A DNA stretch of 64,000 nt, from contig NZ_JAMQPV010000001.1 of assembly GCF_026151395.1 (NCBI RefSeq), positions 1,924,501 through 1,988,500 of the forward strand, given 5' to 3'. Origin of the DNA: Leptospira limi (lineage in GTDB: Bacteria > Spirochaetota > Leptospiria > Leptospirales > Leptospiraceae). The notes beneath the pieces were generated by a model, which did no database searches, was not told the DNA's origin, and saw nothing but the letters and a program-made list of their open reading frames with translations. Of the stretch, positions 8,533 through 17,191 are shown one piece after another (the stretch's first letter is position 1; the number at the start of each line of letters is the position of its first letter). Made by a program: the position numbers and the translations under genes.

Positions 8533-9009
8533 ATGAAAAAATTATACATCATATTTCTTATCGCATTTCAAACGTTTTGTGCACAGTCCAAAGCTCAAAA
8601 CACAGATGGAATGACGGCCTTGTTATTGAATAATGCAACCAATGGAGCCTTATCCGATAAATACAATAATGGATCTCTGGTCCATATCAAAAGAGCCGAT
8701 CTTGTGAACCTATCCTTTACTGGAGAATGTTATGATAGTTTCACTTTAGTTGGAATCATCGTGAGTCCGACTAACTACTATAATACACCACAAGGTGGGT
8801 CAGGAGGATTATTGAACACGGATTTAGAGAAGTGGAATCTTTCTCTATCCAATTGTAGTTCTCTTGGATTTTCTCCTCCCAATAATACAAATTTTGGTAC
8901 GAGCTCACAAAGACCAAACTCCGATCAAACATTTACGTTTAAAATGTATAGCTGTGATCCTAACAATAATCCATGTTCAAACAATTCCATTAAGGCATCA
9001 GGGTTTTGA
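8533..9009 (+). CDS. small putative lipoprotein
   Basis: A 158-residue exported protein of unknown function. I choose ATG 8533, which has AAAGGA upstream and opens with MKKLYIIFLIAFQTFCAQS; the Cys at the end of the hydrophobic core suggests lipidation, although FQTFC is a loose lipobox. The mature protein is Asn/Ser-rich with paired Cys (GECYDS, LSNCSS, MYSCDPNNNPCSNN). It lies 10 nt behind the porin gene, so the two are probably co-expressed at the outer membrane. A strong inverted repeat follows its stop. Confidence 0.65.
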   Translation: MKKLYIIFLIAFQTFCAQSKAQNTDGMTALLLNNATNGALSDKYNNGSLVHIKRADLVNLSFTGECYDSFTLVGIIVSPTNYYNTPQGGSGGLLNTDLEKWNLSLSNCSSLGFSPPNNTNFGTSSQRPNSDQTFTFKMYSCDPNNNPCSNNSIKASGF

Positions 9010-9021
9010 AATGATTGCGAG

Positions 9022-9069
9022 TGGTTCCTTTATGATTGTAGTCAATAGTCTGACTTAACAAAGGAACCA
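9022..9069 (+). terminator. 10-bp perfect inverted repeat with inner hairpin after porin operon
   Basis: TGGTTCCTTT (9022-9031) pairs with AAAGGAACCA (9060-9069). Inside the loop AGTCA (9040-9044) pairs with TGACT (9051-9055). It begins 13 nt after the 8533 gene's stop. There is no T-run, so it may act as a 3'-end stabiliser or factor-dependent terminator rather than an intrinsic terminator. Confidence 0.45.
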
Positions 9070-9135
9070 TAAGCAGAATAGGAGGAATTTGACGTTTCAA
9101 AATGGAAAGGATCTAAAAAATGAAAACCTTTTTTC

Positions 9136-9206
9136 GGGATATTAGGTCTAAAATTCGTTCATAGATGTTTCTCCTTATGAGACCCGCAGGGAGGGGCCAA
9201 TATCCC
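9136..9206 (+). other. nested complementary segments ahead of the macroglobulin gene
   Basis: GGGATATT (9136-9143) can pair with AATATCCC (9199-9206), and GGTCT (9145-9149) with AGACC (9180-9184), nested inside. The second arm is preceded by a purine-rich GCAGGGAGGGG. This is a candidate structured leader RNA 51 nt upstream of ATG 9258. It matches no riboswitch class I can name. Confidence 0.35.
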
Positions 9207-9257
9207 TGATTTTCTTTTTTTTCTTTCCAATCCAGTTCCTATTTCTAATTTCTTTCC

Positions 9258-12200
9258 ATGTTCTTTCGATTCCGCATTTTTTTGTCCGTTTTTCTTTCAC
9301 TCATTTTGGTGAGATCCGATTTTTCCCAACCAACACCTGCTTCCATTGAATTTTTTACTCCCAATGGTTTTATCAAAGAACCCAAACAAGTAACGGCACG
9401 TTTTACAAAACCCATGGTGGCCCTTGGAGATGTCCGCCCAGAGACTGAAATTTTCCAAGTGAACTGTCCTTTTCCTGGAACCAGTCGCTTCATTGACTCT
9501 ACCACTTGGGTGTATGAATTTGAAAAAGAATTACCAGGTGGAGTGGAGTGTTACTTTGTTTTAAAAGAAGGAATAAAGTCATTTAGCGGAGAAAAAATAC
9601 AAGGAGAAAGATCGTTTGGATTCCACACAGGTGGTCCTTCTGTTAAGTACGCAACACCTTACCAAGAAAGTACAATTGCAGAAGACCAAGTGTTTTTATT
9701 ACACTTAGATGGAAAACCCGACCTTGGTAGTTTTCAAAAATTTGCGTATTTTCGTTCGGAAGAATTAGGAAATCGAATTCCAGTGGTTCTCATCTCTGGT
9801 TCTGAACGAAAAACTTTCTTACAATCGATGGGCAAAAAAGACAAAGAAGAAATTGTTGTTTTAAAATCCAAACAAACCTTTTTGCCAGAAAAACAAATCC
9901 AACTTGTTCTTGGTAAAGGAATTAAGTCTGTATGGGGTGGTGCCATCCCTGAAGATGAGGTGATTACCTTTACTGTTAGACCCGTATTTTCAGCACGTTT
10001 TAGTTGTGAAAGGACAACTGCCGATGCAAATTGTATTCCAATCCTTCCAGTAAGTTTATCTTTTAACTCTCCCGTATCACAAGAGTTAATTGAAAAAATT
10101 AAGTTGGTGGATAAGGATGGAAAGGAATATCCAAAACAAAAAGTGACTAACAAAGGAAACGAATATTCGGATTGGTTGACTTTTCCCGGTCCTTTCCCAG
10201 AAAACACTGAATTCCAAATTAAAATTCCTGACATAGTTGATGATGCAAACAGAAGTTTGGCGAATAGTGCTGCCTTCCCATTAAAATTTAAAACAGATGA
10301 GTTCCCGCCACTTGCAAAATTCAGTGCAAAGTTTGGTATTTTGGAATCAAAAGCAAATCCTGCTCTTCCAGTCACCTTACGAAACTTAGAAGCAAGTCTC
10401 CCCATCAAATCGACTTCCTTAGGAATGGGTGCAAAAAGCCAAAAAACAATGGACATCGTTGAAATCCAAAAGTGGTTTCAAACATTATCCAAAGTCGAAA
10501 GGAACCAATCTGTTTTCCAAACACCAGCTTCCAATGCTAAAGTAAATTCTTTCCAATTACCAAAACCGAATGGCAAAAAACCAATGGAAGTCGTAGGAAT
10601 TCCTTTTGATTCACCAGGTTTTTACGTTGTTGAATTAACGAGTGAAGTACTTGCCAACCATCTCTTTGCACAAGGCGAAGGAAAAAAAATGTATGTATCC
10701 AGTGCTGCTCTTGTTACCAATTTATCTCCGCATTTCAAATGGGGGAAGGATACCAGTTTAGTTTGGGTGACAAGTTTGGATACAGGTCTTCCTGAAGCTG
10801 GTGTACAAATAAAAATTTTAGATTGTAATGGGAATATACGGGGTGCTGGGATCACAGGAAAAGATGGTACAATGCTTTTTGGAAATATCAATTTCCAGGA
10901 AGTGCCTTATTGTGGTTATCATGAGTTAGGTTCCGGTCTTACTGTTTTTGCTCAAAAAAATGACGATATCAGTTTTACTTCCAGTACATGGGAAAAAGGA
11001 ATTGAAAGTTGGCGTTACCAACTCCCTCAAACAAGTGCGGGATATGCAAATTATTTAGAATCAATTGTTCTCGATCGTACATTATTTAAAAAAGGGGAAA
11101 CAGTTCACCTGAAACACGTTAGGCGTAGTTTTGGGAATAAAGGTTTAATCCCTGCAGAACCAAAAGACTATCCAAATACCGTTGTCATTAAACATGAAGG
11201 TTCAGGAGAAAGTTATACAACACCTCTAGTTTGGTCATTCCCAGGTCATGCTGAGTCCGAGTTTAAAATTCCTAAAAATGCAAAACACGGTGTTTATTTA
11301 GTAACCTATCCTTACAACCAAGAGGACACAAGTTATGGACGAACCATCACACAATTTCGAGTGGAGGAATTTCGTCTACCCGTCCTAAAGGGGAATATCC
11401 AACTATCTTCCGAATCACAAAACCTTGTATCTCCTAAAGAAACAAAAGTTCTTTTTGGATTGGAATACCTCTCGGGAGGTGGTGCCTCTCTTGTGCCTGT
11501 GAAAATCCGATCACAAGTGGTACCTGGTTATTATAGTCCAAAAGAAGAATATTCTGAATTTACCTTTTCGCCAGAAACCATCAAAGAAGGAAAGTGGAAG
11601 GTGAGTGGGTATGAGGAAGAAGAAGTGGAAGAAACAAAACCAAAGGTGTTGTCCACAAATGCAAAAATGGATACAAAAGGATTTTTAGAATACAAATTTG
11701 AAAATCTAAAATCCATTCCAGGGTATGGTAACTTTCAAGTGGAAATGGAATATGCAGATCCTACTGGAGAAATCCATACAATCGCAAGGAGTTTTCCAGT
11801 TTCACCTTCTGAAGTTCATTTAGGAATTTTACCTGATGGATGGTATTTCACAGAAGACAAAGTAAAACTACAGTTAGTTGTTTTGGATGCAAAAGACAAA
11901 CCTGTTCCGTCGCAGAAAATTAAAGTAAACGCATACAAAAAAGAATTTTATTCCAATCGAAAACGTCTCGTTGGTGGATTTTATGCTTATGAACACTATG
12001 AAGAAGTGAATCAGTTAGGAGAGTTTTGTGAAGGAAAAACTGATTACAAAGGGATTCTCATTTGTGAAGGAAAATCACCTGCTACCGGTGACATCGTTTT
12101 TGTGGCGGAAACAAAAGATAAAAATGGAAATCAAACAAACTCTACTTATAATGTATGGGTGAGTTCTAAGGAAGAAGTTTGGTTTGATGTAAGTGATCAT

Positions 12201-14861
12201 AACCGAATGGACATCTTACCTGAAAAACGATCAGTAGAAATTGGTGATACCATCAAAGTCCAAGTGAGATCTCCCTTCCGCGAAGGAACTGCTCTTGTCA
12301 GTTTAGAGAGAGAAGGTGTGATTGATTATTTTGTTACACCAGTGAGTGGAAAAGATCCTTTTATCAACATTCCGATCAAAAAAGAATATGCTCCCAATGT
12401 TTACGTTTCTGTTTTTCTTGTGCGTGGGCGAATGGGTGATCCAAAACCAACAGGTCTTGTTGACTTAGCCAAACCAAGTTACCGTTTGGGACTTTCTATG
12501 TTGAAGGTTGGGTATAAGCCGTACAGTTTGTCCGTTTCTGTCACTCCCAATAAAAAAGAATTCCAAGTTAGAGAAACAGCAGAAGTGGAATTGGAAATTA
12601 AATCATCAGATGGTAAGATTCCTACAGAGTCAACTGAGGTTACATTAGCAGTTGTGGATGAAGCATTATTAGAACTTTCTCCCAATCCAACTTGGAATTT
12701 ATTAGATGCGATGATGGGGACAAGACCACTGCAAGTGGTAACATCGACTGCTCAATCTCAAATTATTGGGAAACGCCACTTTGGGCTCAAAGCGAAACCT
12801 GAAGGTGGCGGAGGGGGAAAACAGTCCACTCGTTCTCTTTTTGAAACTCTACTGTATTGGAGAGGAAAAGCTATTGTTGGAAAGGATGGAAAGTATAAAT
12901 TTAGTTTTCCATTAAACGACTCCCTCACCAGTTTCCGTATTGTTGCGGTTGCCAGTTCCGGTCCAAAAGAATTTGGAACAGGGATGGCAAAAATCCAAAC
13001 ATCCCAAAAAATCCAAACTTTTTCTGGAATCCCTCCCGTTGTTAGGATGGGGGATAGTTTACAACACGAAGTGACTTTGCGTAATGCAAGCGAAACCAAA
13101 GAACAACTTAGGCTTCGTCTGAGTGTGGTAGACACAAAAAACGGCTCGGAAATCAAAACGGAATTGGAAACCAAATCGGCAATGTTATCTCCTGGGGAAT
13201 CAAAAGTGATCACTTGGGATCTTACAGTTCCGGAAGAGATCGTAAAACGTAAATTTTCACTAGAAGTATCTTCACCTAACGGAACTGTGATGGATTCTTT
13301 GTCGGTTGAACAAAATGTAATACCTGCTTTTACAGAAAGGGTGTACCAAGCAGGGCTTCTGTTATATGAGGCACCATTTAAGGAATCAGCGCAAACTCCT
13401 TCAGGTTCTAAACCAAATACGGGAAAGATGGTTTGGAAAGCTTCCCCTACAATTTTAACAAGTACATCGGGAATCCAAAAGTATTTCCAAACGTATCCTT
13501 ATTCTTGTATGGAACAAAAAGTTTCAAAAGCGATAGGTTTACGTTCGGACGTTTTATGGAATGATGTTTTAGCAGATTTAAATTCTTTTTTAGATTCAGA
13601 TGGACTTGTGAAGTATTTTGCACGGATGGATTATGGAAGTGAATTACTTTCTGCATATGTTTTAACATCCGCTAAACTAACAAACAAAACCATACCTGAT
13701 GATGTTTTAGCAAAAATTATGAATGGTTTACAAGGATTTTTGGACGGAAGGGTTTATGGAGAAAGGTATCGATTTGGTGCCGACCTTGTTGTTCGAAAAA
13801 TCATCGTTTGGGAAGCATTAACACGATACCAAACTTACGAGTGGGAACAAGTGCGTCCCATTTTTGATAACCTGGAATTTTTACCGACTGCTTCACTCAT
13901 TGATTTATCTGATATTTACAATCGTGTGAATGGAGCGGATCCAAAAGTAAAGAATCGTTTGTACAGTGTTTTGCGATCAAAATTAAATTTGCAAGGTTCT
14001 GAGTTAATCATTGCTGACTCTGGTTTTACCAATCCATGGTGGATTCTTGGAAGTAGGGATTATACGATGGCAAAATTTTTGTTATGGTCCTTCTCCGAAC
14101 CCGCTTACAAAAAAGATATGCCACGGATTGTCAAAGCATTTGTCAAAATGCAAAAACAAGGAAGGTATGATAGTACACTTGGAAATGCTTATTCGGTTTT
14201 AGTTTTTGATCGTGTGAGTAAACTTCTGGAAGGAGAAAAGGTAAGTGGTGGGAAAGTCAAAATCCAAACCGAAAAAGAAACATTAAATTTGGAACCCAAT
14301 GGCAAACAAACTGTTACCCAAACTCTTGGTATGAACCCTGAAACCTTCACTGTGAGTTATGATGGAAAAGGAAAACCTTGGTTGGAATGGTCTGTGCAAA
14401 GTGTCCTTCCTTTACAAACTCCGATCTCCAGTGGTTACCGCCTGAAACGTACTTTTGAACCTGTGCAAGTGGCAAAACCAGGAGTTTTATCCAAAGGAGA
14501 TACCATCAAAGTCAGACTGGAAATTGAGGCAGACTCCGATAAAACTTGGGTGGTTGTGGAAGATCCAATTCCACCTGGATCCCTTCCTCTTGGGCGTGGA
14601 TTTGGGCGAGAATCACAGATAAACCAAGACAAACCGGGAGATACTTCTTATTACTTAAGTTTTGAGGAAAAAACCTTGTCCCTCTACCGTGCTTATTTTG
14701 AATACCTGCCCAAGGGAAAACATGTGATTGAACACAGTTACCGCCTAAATCACGTGGGGAATTTTGTCCTACCTCCAACACGTGTGGAAGCCATGTATTC
14801 GCCGGAAACACATGCTGAATGGCCTAACGAAATCGTGAGGATTTCGGAAAATAAGGACTAG
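9258..14861 (+). CDS. bacterial alpha-2-macroglobulin family protein
   Basis: A 1867-residue giant exported protein. Bacterial macroglobulins trap proteases in the periplasm: bait cleavage exposes a thioester that links covalently to the attacker. Seen: a signal peptide (FLSVFLSLILVRSDFSQ), repeated MG-type beta domains, a carrier region (SIVLDRTLFKKGETVHLKH, QFRVEEFRLPV), a Gly-rich stretch GGGGGKQSTRSLFETLLYW, and the thioester motif YSCMEQ with Cys1417 and Gln1420, followed by helical toroid-like sequence. The C-terminal domain ends near WPNEIVRI. The intact CxEQ means it can be a functional trap. Unlike the E. coli homologue it has no lipobox Cys, so it should be soluble. No penicillin-binding protein 1C gene is adjacent, a common partner elsewhere. 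Confidence 0.92.
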   Translation: MFFRFRIFLSVFLSLILVRSDFSQPTPASIEFFTPNGFIKEPKQVTARFTKPMVALGDVRPETEIFQVNCPFPGTSRFIDSTTWVYEFEKELPGGVECYFVLKEGIKSFSGEKIQGERSFGFHTGGPSVKYATPYQESTIAEDQVFLLHLDGKPDLGSFQKFAYFRSEELGNRIPVVLISGSERKTFLQSMGKKDKEEIVVLKSKQTFLPEKQIQLVLGKGIKSVWGGAIPEDEVITFTVRPVFSARFSCERTTADANCIPILPVSLSFNSPVSQELIEKIKLVDKDGKEYPKQKVTNKGNEYSDWLTFPGPFPENTEFQIKIPDIVDDANRSLANSAAFPLKFKTDEFPPLAKFSAKFGILESKANPALPVTLRNLEASLPIKSTSLGMGAKSQKTMDIVEIQKWFQTLSKVERNQSVFQTPASNAKVNSFQLPKPNGKKPMEVVGIPFDSPGFYVVELTSEVLANHLFAQGEGKKMYVSSAALVTNLSPHFKWGKDTSLVWVTSLDTGLPEAGVQIKILDCNGNIRGAGITGKDGTMLFGNINFQEVPYCGYHELGSGLTVFAQKNDDISFTSSTWEKGIESWRYQLPQTSAGYANYLESIVLDRTLFKKGETVHLKHVRRSFGNKGLIPAEPKDYPNTVVIKHEGSGESYTTPLVWSFPGHAESEFKIPKNAKHGVYLVTYPYNQEDTSYGRTITQFRVEEFRLPVLKGNIQLSSESQNLVSPKETKVLFGLEYLSGGGASLVPVKIRSQVVPGYYSPKEEYSEFTFSPETIKEGKWKVSGYEEEEVEETKPKVLSTNAKMDTKGFLEYKFENLKSIPGYGNFQVEMEYADPTGEIHTIARSFPVSPSEVHLGILPDGWYFTEDKVKLQLVVLDAKDKPVPSQKIKVNAYKKEFYSNRKRLVGGFYAYEHYEEVNQLGEFCEGKTDYKGILICEGKSPATGDIVFVAETKDKNGNQTNSTYNVWVSSKEEVWFDVSDHNRMDILPEKRSVEIGDTIKVQVRSPFREGTALVSLEREGVIDYFVTPVSGKDPFINIPIKKEYAPNVYVSVFLVRGRMGDPKPTGLVDLAKPSYRLGLSMLKVGYKPYSLSVSVTPNKKEFQVRETAEVELEIKSSDGKIPTESTEVTLAVVDEALLELSPNPTWNLLDAMMGTRPLQVVTSTAQSQIIGKRHFGLKAKPEGGGGGKQSTRSLFETLLYWRGKAIVGKDGKYKFSFPLNDSLTSFRIVAVASSGPKEFGTGMAKIQTSQKIQTFSGIPPVVRMGDSLQHEVTLRNASETKEQLRLRLSVVDTKNGSEIKTELETKSAMLSPGESKVITWDLTVPEEIVKRKFSLEVSSPNGTVMDSLSVEQNVIPAFTERVYQAGLLLYEAPFKESAQTPSGSKPNTGKMVWKASPTILTSTSGIQKYFQTYPYSCMEQKVSKAIGLRSDVLWNDVLADLNSFLDSDGLVKYFARMDYGSELLSAYVLTSAKLTNKTIPDDVLAKIMNGLQGFLDGRVYGERYRFGADLVVRKIIVWEALTRYQTYEWEQVRPIFDNLEFLPTASLIDLSDIYNRVNGADPKVKNRLYSVLRSKLNLQGSELIIADSGFTNPWWILGSRDYTMAKFLLWSFSEPAYKKDMPRIVKAFVKMQKQGRYDSTLGNAYSVLVFDRVSKLLEGEKVSGGKVKIQTEKETLNLEPNGKQTVTQTLGMNPETFTVSYDGKGKPWLEWSVQSVLPLQTPISSGYRLKRTFEPVQVAKPGVLSKGDTIKVRLEIEADSDKTWVVVEDPIPPGSLPLGRGFGRESQINQDKPGDTSYYLSFEEKTLSLYRAYFEYLPKGKHVIEHSYRLNHVGNFVLPPTRVEAMYSPETHAEWPNEIVRISENKD

Positions 14862-14890
14862 GAAAAGTTTACGGATAAAGTGGGTTTGGA

Positions 14891-17170
14891 ATGATGACTC
14901 TAATGGGTCCGAACCAAGCCCCTTTTTTCCCCATCCGAATTTTTAAAATTTCCCTCTATTATTCAGTTTTTTTTTATCTATTCTTTCTCCTCTTTAATAC
15001 CAGCTTTACAATTATGGGCGTCGACGTTGGCGACTTCCTTAAACAATACTTAGGTGCTTTTTTTGGTGTTTATTTGACCACTACGGCAAAAGTTTTTGCT
15101 GTTTCAGTTTTTATCCAAACAAGTTTATTCTCACTAGTGAACTTAGGTTTCTCTTTATGGAATCGTTCAGTTGTTAAATGGTATTTCTTGGTTGGAAGTG
15201 TTTTATTCATTGAATGTTTGGCTCTTTTTCAATCAATGATCATGTTCCCTCAAATTTACGGGGAATTTTTCTTCTTTCGGTATCCTAGTTTTGCACCATT
15301 CCTTTATTTTTTAACTGATACCATCTCACCAATGTTTTTCAATTTTGTTTTGGGGATATTGGTTTTACTTCTATTTGTAATTTTAGGCCGTCATGTTTAC
15401 CTTCATAAAAACAAAGAAAGTTTTTTTGCCATCTTACATGTTTTGGTGTTAGGCTTTCTCCATTCCCATGGATTGTACTTAGTTGGATTACTTTATTTTG
15501 TTTTTGTGAACTTGCAAGGGAAACACTATGAGAATGTACATACCAAAACATATGGTCTTCTCTTGATTTTCCTTTTGTTTTTGTATGGTTTGCCAAGTTT
15601 TTGGATGGGAATATCTTCCTTACGTTACTCAGAGGAAAAAGGAAAACCTCCTATCTTTATCTTATCAGCAGATTCATTACGTTACGATAAAATTGGCGAA
15701 AAAATCAATGGCCAATCCATCACACCCAATATCGATTTATTTACAAAAGATAGTTTTGTATTTCATGACCACCATACAACGATTCCACGAACGTTCCCAA
15801 GTTGGGCAGACACTCTAACTGGTAAATACTCGATGGAACATAAAATTCGAGACATGTTTCCATCACCGGAAGAAAAACAAAGGATTGGGTCTCCTTCCTT
15901 TCCAACAATCCAACAAATCCTAAAAAAAAATGGATACGATCATTTTGCCATTGGTAGTTTTGCAGCAGACATATTTCCAAGAGCCAACTTTGGTTTTGAT
16001 GAAGTATATGCTCCTAATTTTAATGCAAGGATCATGACGGTCCAAAGGACAGCGGAAACACAAATTCTAATTATGCCATTCCTTGTCGGTTCTTGGTTTT
16101 CGGGAGAAAAATACTTAGAAGAACTTGATGGACTTTCCACTTGGGGAGATGGGGATCGTTTACTCAAACGGTTTGATTCTTTGGTGAGTGAAAGAGGAAA
16201 CTCTCCTTATTCCATTACCTATTTTTCGAGTGTAATCCATTTTCCTTACACACCTGCCTTTCCACATTACAAACGTTTTACGAATCCTCATTATTATGGG
16301 AAATATAAGTATCTTAAATTTGTAGATCCGACGGATTCCAGTCTTCCTAATCAGGAAGAAATCTCTCAAATCCGAAGCTTATTTGATAGCGCAGTTTATG
16401 CCTTTGACCAAGAATTTGGTGAAATGGTTGGTTATTTAAAATCAAAAGGGATTTATGATGATGCGATCATCATTTTAACTGCCGATCACGGAGAAGCACT
16501 GTACGAAGACATCCATGGGCAAGGGCATGGAGAACACCTTCGTGGTGAATCTGTCACCCATGTTCCATTGATGATCAAATTTCCGAAATCATCCAAGTTC
16601 GAATCCATTCCCTCGATAGAAAAAAATTTCGATGGCATAACTTCCAGCATTGATTTAGTTCCCACTCTTTTGGATTATTTTGAAATCCCTTCCCAATTGG
16701 AATACCCAGGCAAATCTTTATTAACAATTCTTGGACAAAGGGACTGGGATGAAGATCGATTTGTTTATTCTGAAACTGGGATTTGGTTTTCTGATGTTGG
16801 TAACCATTTTTTCCAAAAACAAAGAATCCCATATCCGAATATACTTTCACTGCACCAAGTTGTTCCGGAAGAAGACTACCAAATCATGATCACAGATCCC
16901 ATTTATCGTGAAACGATAGCATTTTCAAAACACAGAAGCATTCAAAATTCAAATTACAAATTGATCTATATTCCCACGAGGGAAGGTGTAAGATTTGAGT
17001 TCTATGATCGAAAGAAAGATCCTTTGAACAGAAATAATTTATACCCCAATCATCCTATGGCTTCCAAAATGAAAGAAGCCTTATATAAAACTGTAGTGAA
17101 GTGGGAGAATGCTTCACTGGCAGGAGAATATTTAATTCCCAGTTCTTTATCTGACATCAATGAAAATTAA
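14891..17170 (+). CDS. membrane-bound sulfatase-fold phosphotransferase-like protein
   Basis: A 759-residue protein. About the first 240 residues hold several membrane segments (LYYSVFFYLFFLLF, LLLIFLLFLYGLPSFW); the rest is an alkaline-phosphatase-superfamily domain outside the membrane. Seen: metal-ligand Asp261 in LSADSLRYD, the nucleophile region RTFPSWADTLTG with Thr301, and TADHGEA with Asp532/His533 followed by HGQGHGEHLRG. Type I sulfatases carry Cys or Ser where Thr301 stands, so formylglycine cannot form. Thr is the nucleophile in LtaS and EptA-type transferases, so transfer of a phospho-alcohol head group to an envelope glycan or lipid is the likely reaction (inference). It follows the macroglobulin gene by 29 nt and probably shares its transcript. 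Confidence 0.8.
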   Translation: MMTLMGPNQAPFFPIRIFKISLYYSVFFYLFFLLFNTSFTIMGVDVGDFLKQYLGAFFGVYLTTTAKVFAVSVFIQTSLFSLVNLGFSLWNRSVVKWYFLVGSVLFIECLALFQSMIMFPQIYGEFFFFRYPSFAPFLYFLTDTISPMFFNFVLGILVLLLFVILGRHVYLHKNKESFFAILHVLVLGFLHSHGLYLVGLLYFVFVNLQGKHYENVHTKTYGLLLIFLLFLYGLPSFWMGISSLRYSEEKGKPPIFILSADSLRYDKIGEKINGQSITPNIDLFTKDSFVFHDHHTTIPRTFPSWADTLTGKYSMEHKIRDMFPSPEEKQRIGSPSFPTIQQILKKNGYDHFAIGSFAADIFPRANFGFDEVYAPNFNARIMTVQRTAETQILIMPFLVGSWFSGEKYLEELDGLSTWGDGDRLLKRFDSLVSERGNSPYSITYFSSVIHFPYTPAFPHYKRFTNPHYYGKYKYLKFVDPTDSSLPNQEEISQIRSLFDSAVYAFDQEFGEMVGYLKSKGIYDDAIIILTADHGEALYEDIHGQGHGEHLRGESVTHVPLMIKFPKSSKFESIPSIEKNFDGITSSIDLVPTLLDYFEIPSQLEYPGKSLLTILGQRDWDEDRFVYSETGIWFSDVGNHFFQKQRIPYPNILSLHQVVPEEDYQIMITDPIYRETIAFSKHRSIQNSNYKLIYIPTREGVRFEFYDRKKDPLNRNNLYPNHPMASKMKEALYKTVVKWENASLAGEYLIPSSLSDINEN

Positions 17171-17191
17171 TAAGAAAAAAAAGAGGAAACT

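Noticed and set aside
9734..10456. Long minus-strand open frame inside the macroglobulin gene (240 codons)
   Set aside because: It lies wholly antisense to a clear gene, has no family resemblance and no ribosome-binding site; it is a by-product of codon bias.
12758..13213. 151-codon minus-strand frame within the macroglobulin gene
   Set aside because: Antisense to a well-supported gene, low-information composition, no motif.
14891..17170. Active sulfatase
   Set aside because: The nucleophile position is Thr, which cannot be converted to formylglycine.
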